Part shown: positions 1 through 9,530 of the stretch, piece by piece
Layout: each line of letters opens with the position of its first letter
How positions within the stretch are numbered: position 1 is the first letter of the stretch
Source: Pseudomonas fluorescens
GTDB taxonomy: Bacteria; Pseudomonadota; Gammaproteobacteria; Pseudomonadales; Pseudomonadaceae
DNA length: 64,000 nucleotides
Assembly (NCBI RefSeq): GCF_004683905.1
Contig: NZ_CP038438.1
Coordinates: 2,356,001 to 2,420,000 of the forward strand
Reading direction: 5' to 3'
The notes under the pieces: model-generated
Databases searched by the model: none
What the model was told of the DNA's origin: nothing
The model's input: the letters and a program-made list of their open reading frames with translations, nothing else
Program-made: the position numbers and the translations under genes

Positions 1-680
1 AACAACACCCACAACTCTTTCAAACCGGCGAGGGCGATGGCCGGCAGCCCGAGCAGGAATGAAAACCGCGCCGCTTCTTCACGCTTGAAGTTGAGAAACA
101 GCGCTGCCGTCAGTGTCGAGCCGGAGCGCGACACCCCAGGAATCAGCGCGCCAATCTGTGCGATGCCGACGATCAGCGCGTCGCGCAGACGCATTTCGTC
201 CACGCTGCGCCGATGGCGGCAGGTGAGTTCGGCAGCCGCCAGCAGCACCGCCATGACCACGCAGGAAATCCCGATCACCATCAGGCCGCGAAGGGGCGAG
301 TTGCAGGCGTTGAGTGTCGATGACAAAGCTATACCGGCGATGCCGATGGGGATGGTCGCCAGCACGATGGCCACCGCGAGGATGAACCAGCGATTGTTGA
401 AATCCCGTTGGCGCACCGCATCGACGCTGCCGCCGACCACTTGGCGGACATCGCGCCAGAAATAACTGACCACCGCCGCCAGTGCGGCCAGTTGCATCGC
501 TGCGGAAAACGCCGAGCCGGGATCCGGCCAGCCGAGCAGGGCCGGGACGATGCGCATATGCGCGGTGGAGGAAACGGGCAGCAACTCGGTGATGCCTTGA
601 ATGATGCCGAGGAAGCCGATCTGCAGGTAGTCCAGCGAAGCGAAGCCGATATCGAGGCCGGTGGAACAGATGTTGGTCAA
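1..680 (-). CDS. uppP: Undecaprenyl-diphosphatase UppP/BacA (3' part cut by window edge)
   Basis: Integral membrane phosphatase that recycles undecaprenyl diphosphate to the monophosphate carrier used for peptidoglycan and other envelope glycans; over-expression of the family gives bacitracin resistance. The minus-strand translation begins MTNICSTGLDIGFASLDYL and carries both family motifs: GITELLPVSSTAH near residues 29-41 and PGVSRSGSTLT near 170-180. Several hydrophobic helices are visible. The start used is TTG at 680; no in-frame ATG or GTG lies nearby upstream. About 226 residues are present and the C-terminus runs off the window. Family assignment is firm; the start is less certain. 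Confidence 0.88.
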   Translation of the reverse strand, partial: MTNICSTGLDIGFASLDYLQIGFLGIIQGITELLPVSSTAHMRIVPALLGWPDPGSAFSAAMQLAALAAVVSYFWRDVRQVVGGSVDAVRQRDFNNRWFILAVAIVLATIPIGIAGIALSSTLNACNSPLRGLMVIGISCVVMAVLLAAAELTCRHRRSVDEMRLRDALIVGIAQIGALIPGVSRSGSTLTAALFLNFKREEAARFSFLLGLPAIALAGLKELWVL

Positions 681-818
681 AGCACGTGTCCTGTAAGGAT
701 CAGGAGGAGGGAGGTGTGTGGATCAATGGCGGGGCAAAAAACTGAAACATTTCGTCACAGTCTAGTCGGTTCGGTCAATGAGGGCGGATTGATAGTTGTG
801 GGGTGACTGGGCTGGCGC

Positions 819-917
819 CTTCGCGAGCAAGCCCGCTCCCACATTGGATTTTTGTCATGTCTGATTTTTGTGTACGACACGGATCCCCTGTGGGAGCGGG
901 CTTGCTCGCGAAGAGGC
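819..917. repeat. REPIN: two inverted REP sequences
   Basis: TTCGCGAGCAAGCCCGCTCC (819-843) and its inverse CCTGTGGGAGCGGGCTTGCT (888-914) flank about 45 bp. This is the common P. fluorescens-group REP pair, between uppP and the sigma-54 regulator, just after the 3' end of the regulator gene, and it may act as a transcript end or mRNA stabiliser. Confidence 0.9.
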
Positions 918-933
918 CGGTTCAGCCACCCTG

Positions 934-2781
934 TCACTCAGCCTGGCGCAAGCGCTTGTAAAGGGTATTGCGACTAACCCCCAACCGCCGCGCCAGATGC
1001 GAAATATTGCCCCCGGCTGCTTTCAACTCCCGGTTCAACGCCTCCACATCATTCAGATCCAGCCCCAGCGGCTGCACGCTCTCCACCGGCTCCATCTCCA
1101 GATCGACAAAAAAGTCATCCGGCAAATGCTCCGGCCGCACCGGCTGTTCCTCGGCCATCGCCAGCGCCACCTGCATCACGCTGCTGACCTGACGCAGATT
1201 ACCCGGCCACGGGTGCCGCTCGAACAGCTCCAGCACTTCGCGGCTGAGCCCGGCCCATTGCGTCGGTTCGCGATGCTGCTCCCACAGGCGTTTGAACAGC
1301 GCCTCTTTATCACTGCGCTCTCTGAGCGGCGGCAGTTCCAGTGTCAAACCGCCAATTCGGTAGTACAAGTCCTCACGAAATCGGCCCAATTGCACTTGCT
1401 CGCGTAAAGAGCGGTTGGTCGCCGAGATGATCCGCAAGTCCACCGCGAACAACTCGCTGCTGCCCACCGGTTGCACGCAGCGCTCCTGCAACACCCGCAA
1501 CAACCGCGCCTGAGTCGGCAACGGCATGTCGCCGATTTCGTCGAGGAACAGGGTGCCTTTGTCGGCTTTGCGGATCAGGCCGATGCTGCCTTTCTGGTTG
1601 GCGCCGGTGAACGCGCCTTTTTCATAGCCGAACAGTTCTGATTCCACCAGTTCGGCGGGGATCGCCGCGCAGTTGACGGCGATAAATGCCTGTTTGCTTC
1701 TCGAGCTGGCCTGATGCAGGGCTTTGACGAAGACTTCCTTGCCGACTCCGGTTTCGCCGTGGATCAGCAGCGGAATGTCTTTCTCCAGCAGGCGTTCGGC
1801 CTGACGCACGGCTTTTTCCACCCGGCTGTCACCGAAGTGCAGGGTGCTGAGGCTGATGGCGCCCGCGGGTTTGAGCGACGTTTCGGCGCTTTTCGGTTCA
1901 GCAAATACCCGAGGCTGAACCGCTGCCTGTTGCGGCCGCTTCAACAAACACTGAAAACGGTTGCGCCCGGAGGTCTGCAGGGCGAATGGCAAGCCGTCGG
2001 GCTGATTCAGCAGCTCCAGCAGCGACACGTTGAACAGGCTCTCGACACTGACCCGCGACAGGCGCACGCCGAGCAGATTGTCCGCCCGGCGATTGGCCGA
2101 CAGCACCTGCCCGCTCTCATCGAAAATCAGCAAACCCGCCCACTGACTGTCGAGGTTGTTCAACCCGGTGTTGAAGGTCAGTTGAAAGTGCTGGCCGTGG
2201 AACAGGTTGAGGATCAGCCGGTTCTCCACGGTCTGGCTCATCATCTTGACCATGCCCAGGGTGTGCGAGGGCGGCAGATAGCTGTCGCTGGACACGTCGA
2301 GTACGGCGATAACCTTGCGCTCGGCATCGAAAATCGGCGCGGCGGAACCGGTCATGAAACGGTTGGCTTTGAGAAAGTGTTCATCGTGCTCGATGTGTAC
2401 CGCTTGCTCGCAGGCCAGCGCGGTGCCGATCGCATTGGTGCCACTGCAGCGCTCCATCCAGCTCGCCCCGGCGCTAAACCCTCGGGCCAGGTTCGGCTCG
2501 ATAAAGCGCTGAGTGCCCCACGAGGTCAGCACCTGACCCTGATGGTCGGCGAGCATGATCAGGCAATTGGAGTTGCTGAGGATGTTCTCGTAATACGGCA
2601 GCACTTCCTGATGGGTGGTTTGCACCAGCGCGTGGTGACGGTCGAGCAGCTGGGCGATGCCGGCGGCGGGCAATTGATCGAAGGCCGGGGCGCTCTGGTG
2701 GTCAAGGCCGAAGGCGCGGCAACGTTGCCAGGAGGTCTGGACAATCGCGTCGTGGGACAGCGGCGGGGCAGGTGCGGCCAT
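934..2781 (-). CDS. Sigma-54-dependent Fis-family activator (AcoR-like)
   Basis: Enhancer-binding protein of 615 residues. A GAF-like sensor region lies N-terminally (about 80-215), followed by a PAS-like linker, an AAA+ domain (about 320-545) with Walker A GETGVGKE, the sigma-54 contact loop GAFTGA and Walker B GTLFLDEIGD, and a C-terminal Fis-type helix-turn-helix (ISHLARRLGVSRNTLYKRL). The architecture matches AcoR/EatR-type regulators that sense small alcohols or ketones in their GAF domain; the ligand here cannot be read from sequence. It is divergent from the ABC importer operon, whose upstream region has a good -24/-12 promoter and repeated TGTTCA sites, so activation of that operon is the simplest inference. 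Confidence 0.9.
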   Translation of the reverse strand: MAAPAPPLSHDAIVQTSWQRCRAFGLDHQSAPAFDQLPAAGIAQLLDRHHALVQTTHQEVLPYYENILSNSNCLIMLADHQGQVLTSWGTQRFIEPNLARGFSAGASWMERCSGTNAIGTALACEQAVHIEHDEHFLKANRFMTGSAAPIFDAERKVIAVLDVSSDSYLPPSHTLGMVKMMSQTVENRLILNLFHGQHFQLTFNTGLNNLDSQWAGLLIFDESGQVLSANRRADNLLGVRLSRVSVESLFNVSLLELLNQPDGLPFALQTSGRNRFQCLLKRPQQAAVQPRVFAEPKSAETSLKPAGAISLSTLHFGDSRVEKAVRQAERLLEKDIPLLIHGETGVGKEVFVKALHQASSRSKQAFIAVNCAAIPAELVESELFGYEKGAFTGANQKGSIGLIRKADKGTLFLDEIGDMPLPTQARLLRVLQERCVQPVGSSELFAVDLRIISATNRSLREQVQLGRFREDLYYRIGGLTLELPPLRERSDKEALFKRLWEQHREPTQWAGLSREVLELFERHPWPGNLRQVSSVMQVALAMAEEQPVRPEHLPDDFFVDLEMEPVESVQPLGLDLNDVEALNRELKAAGGNISHLARRLGVSRNTLYKRLRQAE

Positions 2782-2850
2782 GGTGGTGGGCCTCTGAAGG
2801 GCATTTTATTGTTGTTATGGCACTGCTTTCAAAACCAACACAGATCAAAA

Positions 2851-2942
2851 CTGTGGGAGCGGGCTTGCTCGCGAAAGCGGTATATCAGACACATTTACAT
2901 CGACTGACACACCGCATTCGCGAGCAAGCTCGCTCCCACAGG
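2851..2942. repeat. REPIN in the regulator/transporter divergent gap
   Basis: CTGTGGGAGCGGGCTTGCTC at 2851 and its inverse ending CGCTCCCACAGG at 2942 form an inverted pair separated by about 35 bp. It sits 5' of the regulator gene and upstream of the TGTTCA array, within the 2782-3150 gene-free gap. Confidence 0.9.
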
Positions 2943-2950
2943 ATCTCCGG

Positions 2951-3036
2951 TGTTCACCGAAATGAGTTCATAGAGTGTTGTTCACTATTGTTCATTGTCA
3001 ATCGCCCAGCTGTTCAAATGTGTTCAGCAATGAACG
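2951..3036. promoter_or_regulatory. Putative upstream activating sites: phased TGTTCA repeats
   Basis: TGTTCA occurs at 2951, 2979, 2989, 3011 and 3021, and the last copy forms an inverted repeat with TGAAC at 3031-3035 (GTTCA-GCAA-TGAAC). Copies from 2979 on are spaced 10, 22 and 10 bp, so they face the same side of the helix. The array ends about 55 bp before the -24 element, a usual distance for an enhancer-binding protein. Assignment to the divergent regulator is inference. Confidence 0.55.
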
Positions 3037-3090
3037 CCTGATCCCCGCGTTTTCAGCCCTTTTCACGACAAATCAACCACTTGCCATTTC

Positions 3091-3106
3091 TGGCACGAAT
3101 GTCGCT
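3091..3106 (+). promoter_or_regulatory. Sigma-54 (-24/-12) promoter of the ABC importer operon
   Basis: TGGCACG-AATG-TCGCT matches the consensus TGGCACG-N4-TTGCW with one mismatch in the -12 element. It lies 44 bp upstream of the first ATPase start codon, and the only nearby regulator is a GAFTGA-containing sigma-54 activator. Confidence 0.72.
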
Positions 3107-3150
3107 CTGCTGCACAGGTCGCTTGACTCCAATAATAAAAAGGCCGAGCC

Positions 3151-4245
3151 ATGTCACTCACCCTGGAGCACGTCAGCCGCACCGTCGAGGGCCAGACCTG
3201 GATCGACGATGCCTGCCTGAAATTCGAACCCGGATCTTTCAACGTTCTGCTCGGCCGCACGCTGTCCGGCAAGACCAGCCTGATGCGCCTGATGGCAGGC
3301 CTGGACAAGCCCGACAGCGGCCGGATCCTGATGAACGGCGTCGACGTCACCCAGCGCCCGGTGCGCCTGCGCAACGTGTCGATGGTTTATCAGCAGTTCA
3401 TCAATTACCCGAGCATGACCGTGTTCGAGAACATCGCCTCGCCGCTGCGTCAGGCCGGTGTTTCCAAAGAAATAATCCATAGCAAAGTGCTGGAAACCGC
3501 GAAGATGCTGCGCATCGAGAAGTTCCTGCAGCGCTATCCGCTGGAGCTGTCCGGCGGCCAGCAGCAGCGCACGGCGATGGCCCGGGCGTTGGTCAAGGAC
3601 GCCGAGTTGATCCTGTTCGACGAGCCGCTGGTCAACCTTGATTACAAGCTGCGCGAAGAACTGCGCCAGGAAATGCGCGAGCTGTTCAAGCTGCGCCACA
3701 CCATTGCGATCTACGCCACCACCGAACCCAACGAAGCCTTGGCGCTGGGCGGCACCACGACGATTCTGCACGAGGGCCGGGTGATCCAGAGCGGCCCATC
3801 GACCTCGGTCTACCACCAGCCGCAAACCGTGCTGGCGGCGGAGTTGTTCTCCGAGCCGCCGATCAACCTGATGCCCGGGCGCATCGCCGGCAACGAAGTC
3901 AGCTTCGCCAATTTCGTGCACTTCCCGTTGAACGTCGACCTGCGCCCGGTGGGTGAGGGCGAGTTCCGCTTTGGCGTGCGCCCCAGCCATATCTCGCTGG
4001 TGCCGAGCAACGATGACGATCTGGAGCTGGCGGTTACCGTCGAAGTGGCGGAGATCAGCGGCTCGGAAACCTTCCTGCACGTGCGCAACGAGCATTTCCT
4101 GCTGGTGCTGCACCTGCCGGGGGTTCACGAATACGACGTCGATGCGCCGATCCGCATCTACATCCCGACCCACAAACTGTTCGTGTTCGATGCGCAGGGC
4201 CGTCTGGTGCAGGCACCGGGTCAACGTGTCGCGAGGGTTGCCTGA
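3151..4245 (+). CDS. ABC importer ATPase 1 (GlpS-type)
   Basis: ATP-binding subunit of 364 residues, first gene of a six-gene importer operon resembling rhizobial glpSTPQUV for glycerol uptake. Visible motifs are Walker A GRTLSGKTS (35-43), Q-loop YQQF (80-83), intact signature LSGGQ (133-137) and Walker B LILFDE (153-158), followed by a C-terminal OB-fold (TOBE-like) region. The switch histidine is missing: the usual VTHD reads ATTE, with Thr at 191. The defect is the mirror image of that in ATPase 2, so the pair likely works as a heterodimer. The start follows AAGGCCGAGCC, and the stop overlaps the next start (TGATG). Substrate is inferred from gene order only. Confidence 0.88.
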   Translation: MSLTLEHVSRTVEGQTWIDDACLKFEPGSFNVLLGRTLSGKTSLMRLMAGLDKPDSGRILMNGVDVTQRPVRLRNVSMVYQQFINYPSMTVFENIASPLRQAGVSKEIIHSKVLETAKMLRIEKFLQRYPLELSGGQQQRTAMARALVKDAELILFDEPLVNLDYKLREELRQEMRELFKLRHTIAIYATTEPNEALALGGTTTILHEGRVIQSGPSTSVYHQPQTVLAAELFSEPPINLMPGRIAGNEVSFANFVHFPLNVDLRPVGEGEFRFGVRPSHISLVPSNDDDLELAVTVEVAEISGSETFLHVRNEHFLLVLHLPGVHEYDVDAPIRIYIPTHKLFVFDAQGRLVQAPGQRVARVA

Positions 4246-5354
4246 TGGCCGAAATCCGTTTGCAGCACCTCGCCCACAGCTACAGCAAGCAGCCGAGCGG
4301 GCCTGACGATTACGCGATCCGCGAGATGGATCACATTTGGGAGCAGGGCGGCGCGTATGCCTTGCTAGGCCCTTCGGGTTGCGGCAAGTCGACCTTGCTC
4401 AACATCATTTCCGGCCTGCTCAGCCCCTCGCAAGGGCATGTGCTGTTCGATGGCAAAGCGGTCAACGACCTGACCCCGGAGAAGCGTAACATCGCTCAGG
4501 TGTTCCAGTTCCCGGTGGTCTACGACACCATGAGCGTGTTCGACAACCTTGCCTTCCCCCTGCGCAATCAGGGCATGGCCGAGGCGAAAGTGCTCAGCAA
4601 GGTGCAGGAAATCGCCGAAGTCCTCGACCTGCAAAACCTGCTGAGCAAGAAGGCGCGCAACCTCACCGCCGACGAAAAACAGAAAGTCTCCATGGGCCGT
4701 GGCCTGGTGCGCGACGACGTTTCCGCAATCCTGTTCGACGAGCCGCTAACGGTGATCGACCCGCACCTGAAGTGGAAACTGCGGCGCAAGCTCAAGCAGA
4801 TCCACGAGCAGTTCAACATCACCATGGTCTACGTCACCCACGATCAACTGGAGGCCTCGACCTTCGCCGACAAGATCGCAGTGATGTACGGCGGACAGAT
4901 CGTGCAGTTCGGCACGCCCCGGGAATTGTTCGAGCGGCCGACTCACACCTTTGTCGGCTACTTCATCGGCAGCCCGGGGATGAACCTGATCGAGGTGCAG
5001 CCGCAGCCGGGCGGGGTCGGTTTCGCCTCGACGCACTTGCCGTTGTCCGACGCCTTGCAACGGCATATCGAACACGGTCAGTGGAAAAATCTGAAGGTCG
5101 GCATCCGCCCCGAATTCATTCACGTCTGGGACGAGCCGTTTGACGAGGCGATGCAGGCGCGGGTGGTTCACGTCGAAGACCTCGGCACCTACAAGATCCT
5201 CACCCTCGACCTCGATGGCGCGCCGCTGAAGGTGCGTCTGGCCGAAGACAAACCGGTGCCGCAGGGCACGGCGTATATCAGTTTTCCGGCGCAGTGGCTG
5301 ATGGTCTATGCCGATGAGTTTCTGCTCGAAGCCGACGACGAGGTGCAGCCATGA
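4245..5354 (+). CDS. ABC importer ATPase 2 (GlpT-type, degenerate signature)
   Basis: Second ATPase of the operon, 369 residues. Walker A GPSGCGKST (42-50), Q-loop VFQF, Walker B AILFDE (161-166) and switch histidine in YVTHD (H199) are intact, but the LSGGQ signature is replaced by LTADE (140-144). In a heterodimer this Walker A/B/His set would pair with the intact LSGGQ of ATPase 1, giving one full site, while the second composite site lacks both signature and switch histidine. The C-terminal domain resembles the regulatory region of sugar and polyol importer ATPases. It overlaps its neighbours by 1 and 4 bp, so translation is probably coupled. Confidence 0.88.
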   Translation: MAEIRLQHLAHSYSKQPSGPDDYAIREMDHIWEQGGAYALLGPSGCGKSTLLNIISGLLSPSQGHVLFDGKAVNDLTPEKRNIAQVFQFPVVYDTMSVFDNLAFPLRNQGMAEAKVLSKVQEIAEVLDLQNLLSKKARNLTADEKQKVSMGRGLVRDDVSAILFDEPLTVIDPHLKWKLRRKLKQIHEQFNITMVYVTHDQLEASTFADKIAVMYGGQIVQFGTPRELFERPTHTFVGYFIGSPGMNLIEVQPQPGGVGFASTHLPLSDALQRHIEHGQWKNLKVGIRPEFIHVWDEPFDEAMQARVVHVEDLGTYKILTLDLDGAPLKVRLAEDKPVPQGTAYISFPAQWLMVYADEFLLEADDEVQP

Positions 5355-6217
5355 ACAAGGTGCAGAACAACAAGGCCTGGTGGCTGGTGTTGCCGGTATT
5401 TCTGCTGGTGGCGTTCAGCGCGGTGATCCCGATGATGACCGTGGTCAACTACTCGGTACAGGACATCTTCGACCAGTCCAGCCGCTACTTTGTCGGCGCC
5501 GACTGGTACAAGCAGGTGCTGCTCGACCCGCGTCTGCATGACTCGCTGCTGCGCCAATTCATCTACTCGGCCTGCGTGCTGCTGATCGAAATTCCGTTGG
5601 GTATCGCCGTCGCCCTGACCATGCCGACCAAGGGCCGCTGGTCGTCGGTGGTGCTGATCATCCTGGCGATTCCGCTGCTGATTCCGTGGAACGTAGTTGG
5701 CACCATCTGGCAGATCTTCGGTCGCGCCGACATCGGTCTGCTCGGCTCGAGCCTGAATGCACTGGGTATCAGCTACAACTACGCGGCCAACACCATGGAC
5801 GCCTGGGTCACGGTGCTGGTGATGGACGTCTGGCACTGGACTTCGCTGGTGGCGCTGCTGTGTTTTTCCGGGTTGCGGGCGATTCCCGACGTGTATTACC
5901 AGGCGGCGCGAATCGACCGCGCCTCGGCGTGGGCAGTGTTCCGCCATATTCAGTTACCGAAGTTGAAAAGCGTGCTGCTGATCGCGGTGATGCTGCGTTT
6001 CATGGACAGTTTCATGATCTACACCGAGCCGTTTGTGCTCACCGGTGGCGGGCCGGGCAATGCCACGACCTTCCTCAGTCAGACGCTGACGCAGATGGCG
6101 GTCGGCCAATTCGATCTGGGGCCGGCGGCGGCGTTTTCGCTGGTGTACTTCCTGATCATCCTGCTGGTTTCGTGGCTGTTCTACACCGCCATGACCCATT
6201 CCGACGCCAACCGCTGA
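5351..6217 (+). CDS. ABC importer permease 1 (GlpP-type)
   Basis: Inner-membrane permease of 288 residues with about six hydrophobic helices (first at roughly 10-30), typical of MalF-like carbohydrate permeases. The ATPase-contact loop (EAA motif) reads QAARIDRASAWAVFRHIQLP near residues 180-199. The start codon sits inside the stop of ATPase 2 (ATGA). With the next gene it should form the transmembrane pore of the importer. Confidence 0.9.
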   Translation: MNKVQNNKAWWLVLPVFLLVAFSAVIPMMTVVNYSVQDIFDQSSRYFVGADWYKQVLLDPRLHDSLLRQFIYSACVLLIEIPLGIAVALTMPTKGRWSSVVLIILAIPLLIPWNVVGTIWQIFGRADIGLLGSSLNALGISYNYAANTMDAWVTVLVMDVWHWTSLVALLCFSGLRAIPDVYYQAARIDRASAWAVFRHIQLPKLKSVLLIAVMLRFMDSFMIYTEPFVLTGGGPGNATTFLSQTLTQMAVGQFDLGPAAAFSLVYFLIILLVSWLFYTAMTHSDANR

Positions 6218-6227
6218 GGGCCCGGCC

Positions 6228-7028
<801 letters not shown>

Positions 7029-7035
7029 GGAACGC

Positions 7036-7311
7036 ATGATGGAATGGATGAGCTGGACCACCCCCACGGCGGGGTTCTTTATTGCCATCGGCCTGCTGCT
7101 GGTGGGCATGACCACTTGGGAATTGCGCTCGCCAAGCATCCTGCGACGCGGTTTTCTGCCGATTGCCACCACCCGTGGCGATCGCTTGTTCATCGGTCTT
7201 CTCGGCAGCGCCTACCTGCATCTGCTGGTAATCGGCGTCACCGACTGGAGCATCTGGGTGGCGTCCGCGCTGTCTCTGGTGTGGCTGTTGGTTGTGATGC
7301 GCTGGGGCTAG
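7036..7311 (+). CDS. Small membrane protein DUF2160 (GlpU-type)
   Basis: Protein of 91 residues with two or three hydrophobic helices (about 11-29, 55-70, 72-88) separated by a short basic loop. DUF2160 proteins are a characteristic accessory of glpSTPQUV-type importers and have no known biochemical role. It begins MMEWMSW 7 bp after permease 2, behind GAGGAACGC; the second ATG at 7039 is an alternative start. Its place between permease and binding protein suggests a transporter accessory subunit. Confidence 0.82.
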   Translation: MMEWMSWTTPTAGFFIAIGLLLVGMTTWELRSPSILRRGFLPIATTRGDRLFIGLLGSAYLHLLVIGVTDWSIWVASALSLVWLLVVMRWG

Positions 7312-7358
7312 TCGAGTCGCTCGGCAATCGTGCTCCGTAACTCAAACTGGAGGTCTCT

Positions 7359-9101
7359 ATGTTCGACAAAAACAATAAGCTGCGACATAGCATTTCATTG
7401 GCAGCCTTGCTGGCACTCAGCGGTTTGAGCGCATCTGCCTGGGCCGATGCCTACGAAGACGCTGCGAAAAAATGGATCGGCAGTGAATTCAAGCCGTCGA
7501 CCCTGACGGCCGATCAGCAACTCGAAGAATTGAAGTGGTTCATCAAGGCCGCCGAGCCGTTTCGCGGCATGGAAATCAAAGTGGTTTCCGAGACCCTGAC
7601 CACCCACGAATACGAGTCCAAGGTGCTGGCCAAGGCGTTCACCGAAATCACCGGGATCAAGCTCACCCACGACCTGCTGCAAGAAGGCGATGTGGTGGAA
7701 AAAATGCAGACGGTGATGCAGTCGGACAAGAACATCTACGACGGCTGGGTCAACGACTCGGACCTGATCGGTACGCACTTTCGCTACGGCAAGACCGAAT
7801 CGATCACCGACCTGATGGCCAACGAAGGCAAGAACTTCACCTCGCCGACCCTCGACATCAAGGACTTCATCGGCATCTCGTTCACTACCGCGCCGGACGG
7901 CAAGATCTATCAACTGCCCGACCAACAGTTCGCCAACCTGTACTGGTTCCGCGCCGACTGGTTCGAACGCGCCGATCTGAAAGCCAAGTTCAAGGAAAAG
8001 TACGGCTACGAATTGGGCGTGCCGGTGAACTGGTCGGCCTATGAAGACATCGCCAAATTCTTCAGCGAAGACGTCAAGGAGATCGACGGCAAACGCGTCT
8101 ACGGACACATGGACTACGGTAAGAAAGACCCGTCGCTGGGCTGGCGTTTCACCGATGCCTGGTTTTCCATGGCCGGTGGCGGCGACAAGGGCCTGCCCAA
8201 CGGCTTGCCGGTGGACGAGTGGGGCATTCGCGTCGAGGACTGCCACCCGGTCGGCTCCAGCGTGACCCGCGGCGGCGACACCAACGGCCCGGCGGCGGTG
8301 TTCGCGACGCAGAAATACGTCGACTGGCTCAAGGCCTACGCGCCACCGGAAGCGGCGGGCATGACCTTCTCCGAGTCCGGCCCGGTGCCGTCGCAAGGCA
8401 ACATCGCCCAGCAGATCTTCTGGTACACCGCGTTCACCGCCGACATGACCAAACCGGGCCTGCCGGTGGTCAACGCCGACGGCACGCCGAAATGGCGCAT
8501 GGCGCCGTCGCCGCGCGGGCCGTATTGGGAAGAGGGCATGAAGCTCGGGTATCAGGACGTGGGTTCGTGGACATTCATGAAATCCACCCCTGAGAAACAG
8601 AAGTTGGCGGCGTGGCTGTACGCGCAGTTCGTCACTTCGAAAACCGTGTCGCTGAAGAAAACCATCGTCGGCCTGACGCCGATCCGCGAGTCGGACATCA
8701 ACTCGCAGGCGATGACCGATCTGGCGCCGAAACTCGGTGGCCTGGTCGAGTTCTACCGCAGCCCGGCCCGCGTGCAATGGACCCCGACCGGCACCAACGT
8801 GCCGGACTATCCGCGCCTGGCGCAATTGTGGTGGAGCCACATCGCCGAAGCGGCCAGCGGCGAGAAGACTCCGCAACAGGCGCTGGACGGCCTGGCCAAG
8901 GATCAGGACGCAATCATGACCCGCCTCGAACGCTCCAAGGCGCAAGCAGTATGCGCCCCGAAAATGAACCCGGAACGCGACGCGCAATACTGGTTCGACC
9001 AACCGGGCGCACCAAAACCAAAACTGGCCAACGAGAAGCCGCAGGGCGAGACCGTGAGCTACAACGAACTGCTGAAATCGTGGGCGGATGCGCGTAAGTG
9101 A
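7359..9101 (+). CDS. ABC importer periplasmic substrate-binding protein (GlpV-type)
   Basis: Extracytoplasmic binding protein of 580 residues, longer than usual sugar-binding proteins (about 400-450) but normal for the GlpV-like group. A signal peptide is clear: basic n-region, hydrophobic stretch SLAALLALSGLSASAWA, predicted cleavage after AWA near residue 29. It starts with ATG behind AACTGGAGG. It should deliver the solute to the two permeases. Glycerol or another polyol is the best guess from gene order; nothing in the sequence proves the ligand. Confidence 0.86.
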   Translation: MFDKNNKLRHSISLAALLALSGLSASAWADAYEDAAKKWIGSEFKPSTLTADQQLEELKWFIKAAEPFRGMEIKVVSETLTTHEYESKVLAKAFTEITGIKLTHDLLQEGDVVEKMQTVMQSDKNIYDGWVNDSDLIGTHFRYGKTESITDLMANEGKNFTSPTLDIKDFIGISFTTAPDGKIYQLPDQQFANLYWFRADWFERADLKAKFKEKYGYELGVPVNWSAYEDIAKFFSEDVKEIDGKRVYGHMDYGKKDPSLGWRFTDAWFSMAGGGDKGLPNGLPVDEWGIRVEDCHPVGSSVTRGGDTNGPAAVFATQKYVDWLKAYAPPEAAGMTFSESGPVPSQGNIAQQIFWYTAFTADMTKPGLPVVNADGTPKWRMAPSPRGPYWEEGMKLGYQDVGSWTFMKSTPEKQKLAAWLYAQFVTSKTVSLKKTIVGLTPIRESDINSQAMTDLAPKLGGLVEFYRSPARVQWTPTGTNVPDYPRLAQLWWSHIAEAASGEKTPQQALDGLAKDQDAIMTRLERSKAQAVCAPKMNPERDAQYWFDQPGAPKPKLANEKPQGETVSYNELLKSWADARK

Positions 9102-9119
9102 TGGTTGATGTGTGAAAAG

Positions 9120-9151
9120 CAAAACGGCACCGTGAGGTGCCGTTTTTTTTG
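9120..9151 (+). terminator. Rho-independent terminator of the importer operon
   Basis: AACGGCACC-GTGA-GGTGCCGTT hairpin followed by a run of T, 20 bp after the binding-protein stop codon. Confidence 0.9.
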
Positions 9152-9162
9152 TTGCCTGATCT

Positions 9163-9530
9163 ACCGCTTTCGCGAGCAAGCCACGCTCCCACAGGGTTCT
9201 GTGTTGCTTACAAATTCAGTGTGCACCCGAAACCACTGTGGGAGCTTGCCTGCAAGCGATTGCTTTCTGACATTCAACATGGATATCGCCTGATCCGACG
9301 CTTTCGCGAGCAAGCTCGCTCCCACAGGTTTTGGCGGTGTCCACACATTTTGTGAATGACTACTGTCCCTGTGGGAGCGAGCTTGCTCGCGAAGGCTCAG
9401 TATCAGGCAGTGCAGATGTTGCAGGATCCACCGCCATCGCGAGCAGGTGAAGGCCTACAGGTTTCAGTGGTGGTCACAAAACCTGAGTACCCCGCAAATC
9501 ACTGTGGGAGCTTGCCTGCAAGCGATGGGG
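9163..9530. repeat. Cluster of six REP-like sequences
   Basis: REP-type palindromes lie at about 9163-9195, 9232-9262, 9297-9330, 9368-9399, 9428-9462 (degenerate) and 9501-9530, alternating in orientation. Two are the GGGAGCTTGCCTGCAAGCGAT variant and the rest the GGGAGCNNGCTTGCTCGCGAA variant. The cluster fills the gap between the importer operon and the sensor kinase (9102-9498) and its last unit overlaps the 3' end of the kinase gene. Confidence 0.85.

Noticed and set aside
9105..9463. Short ORFs after the importer operon
   Set aside because: They read through REP units and the operon terminator.
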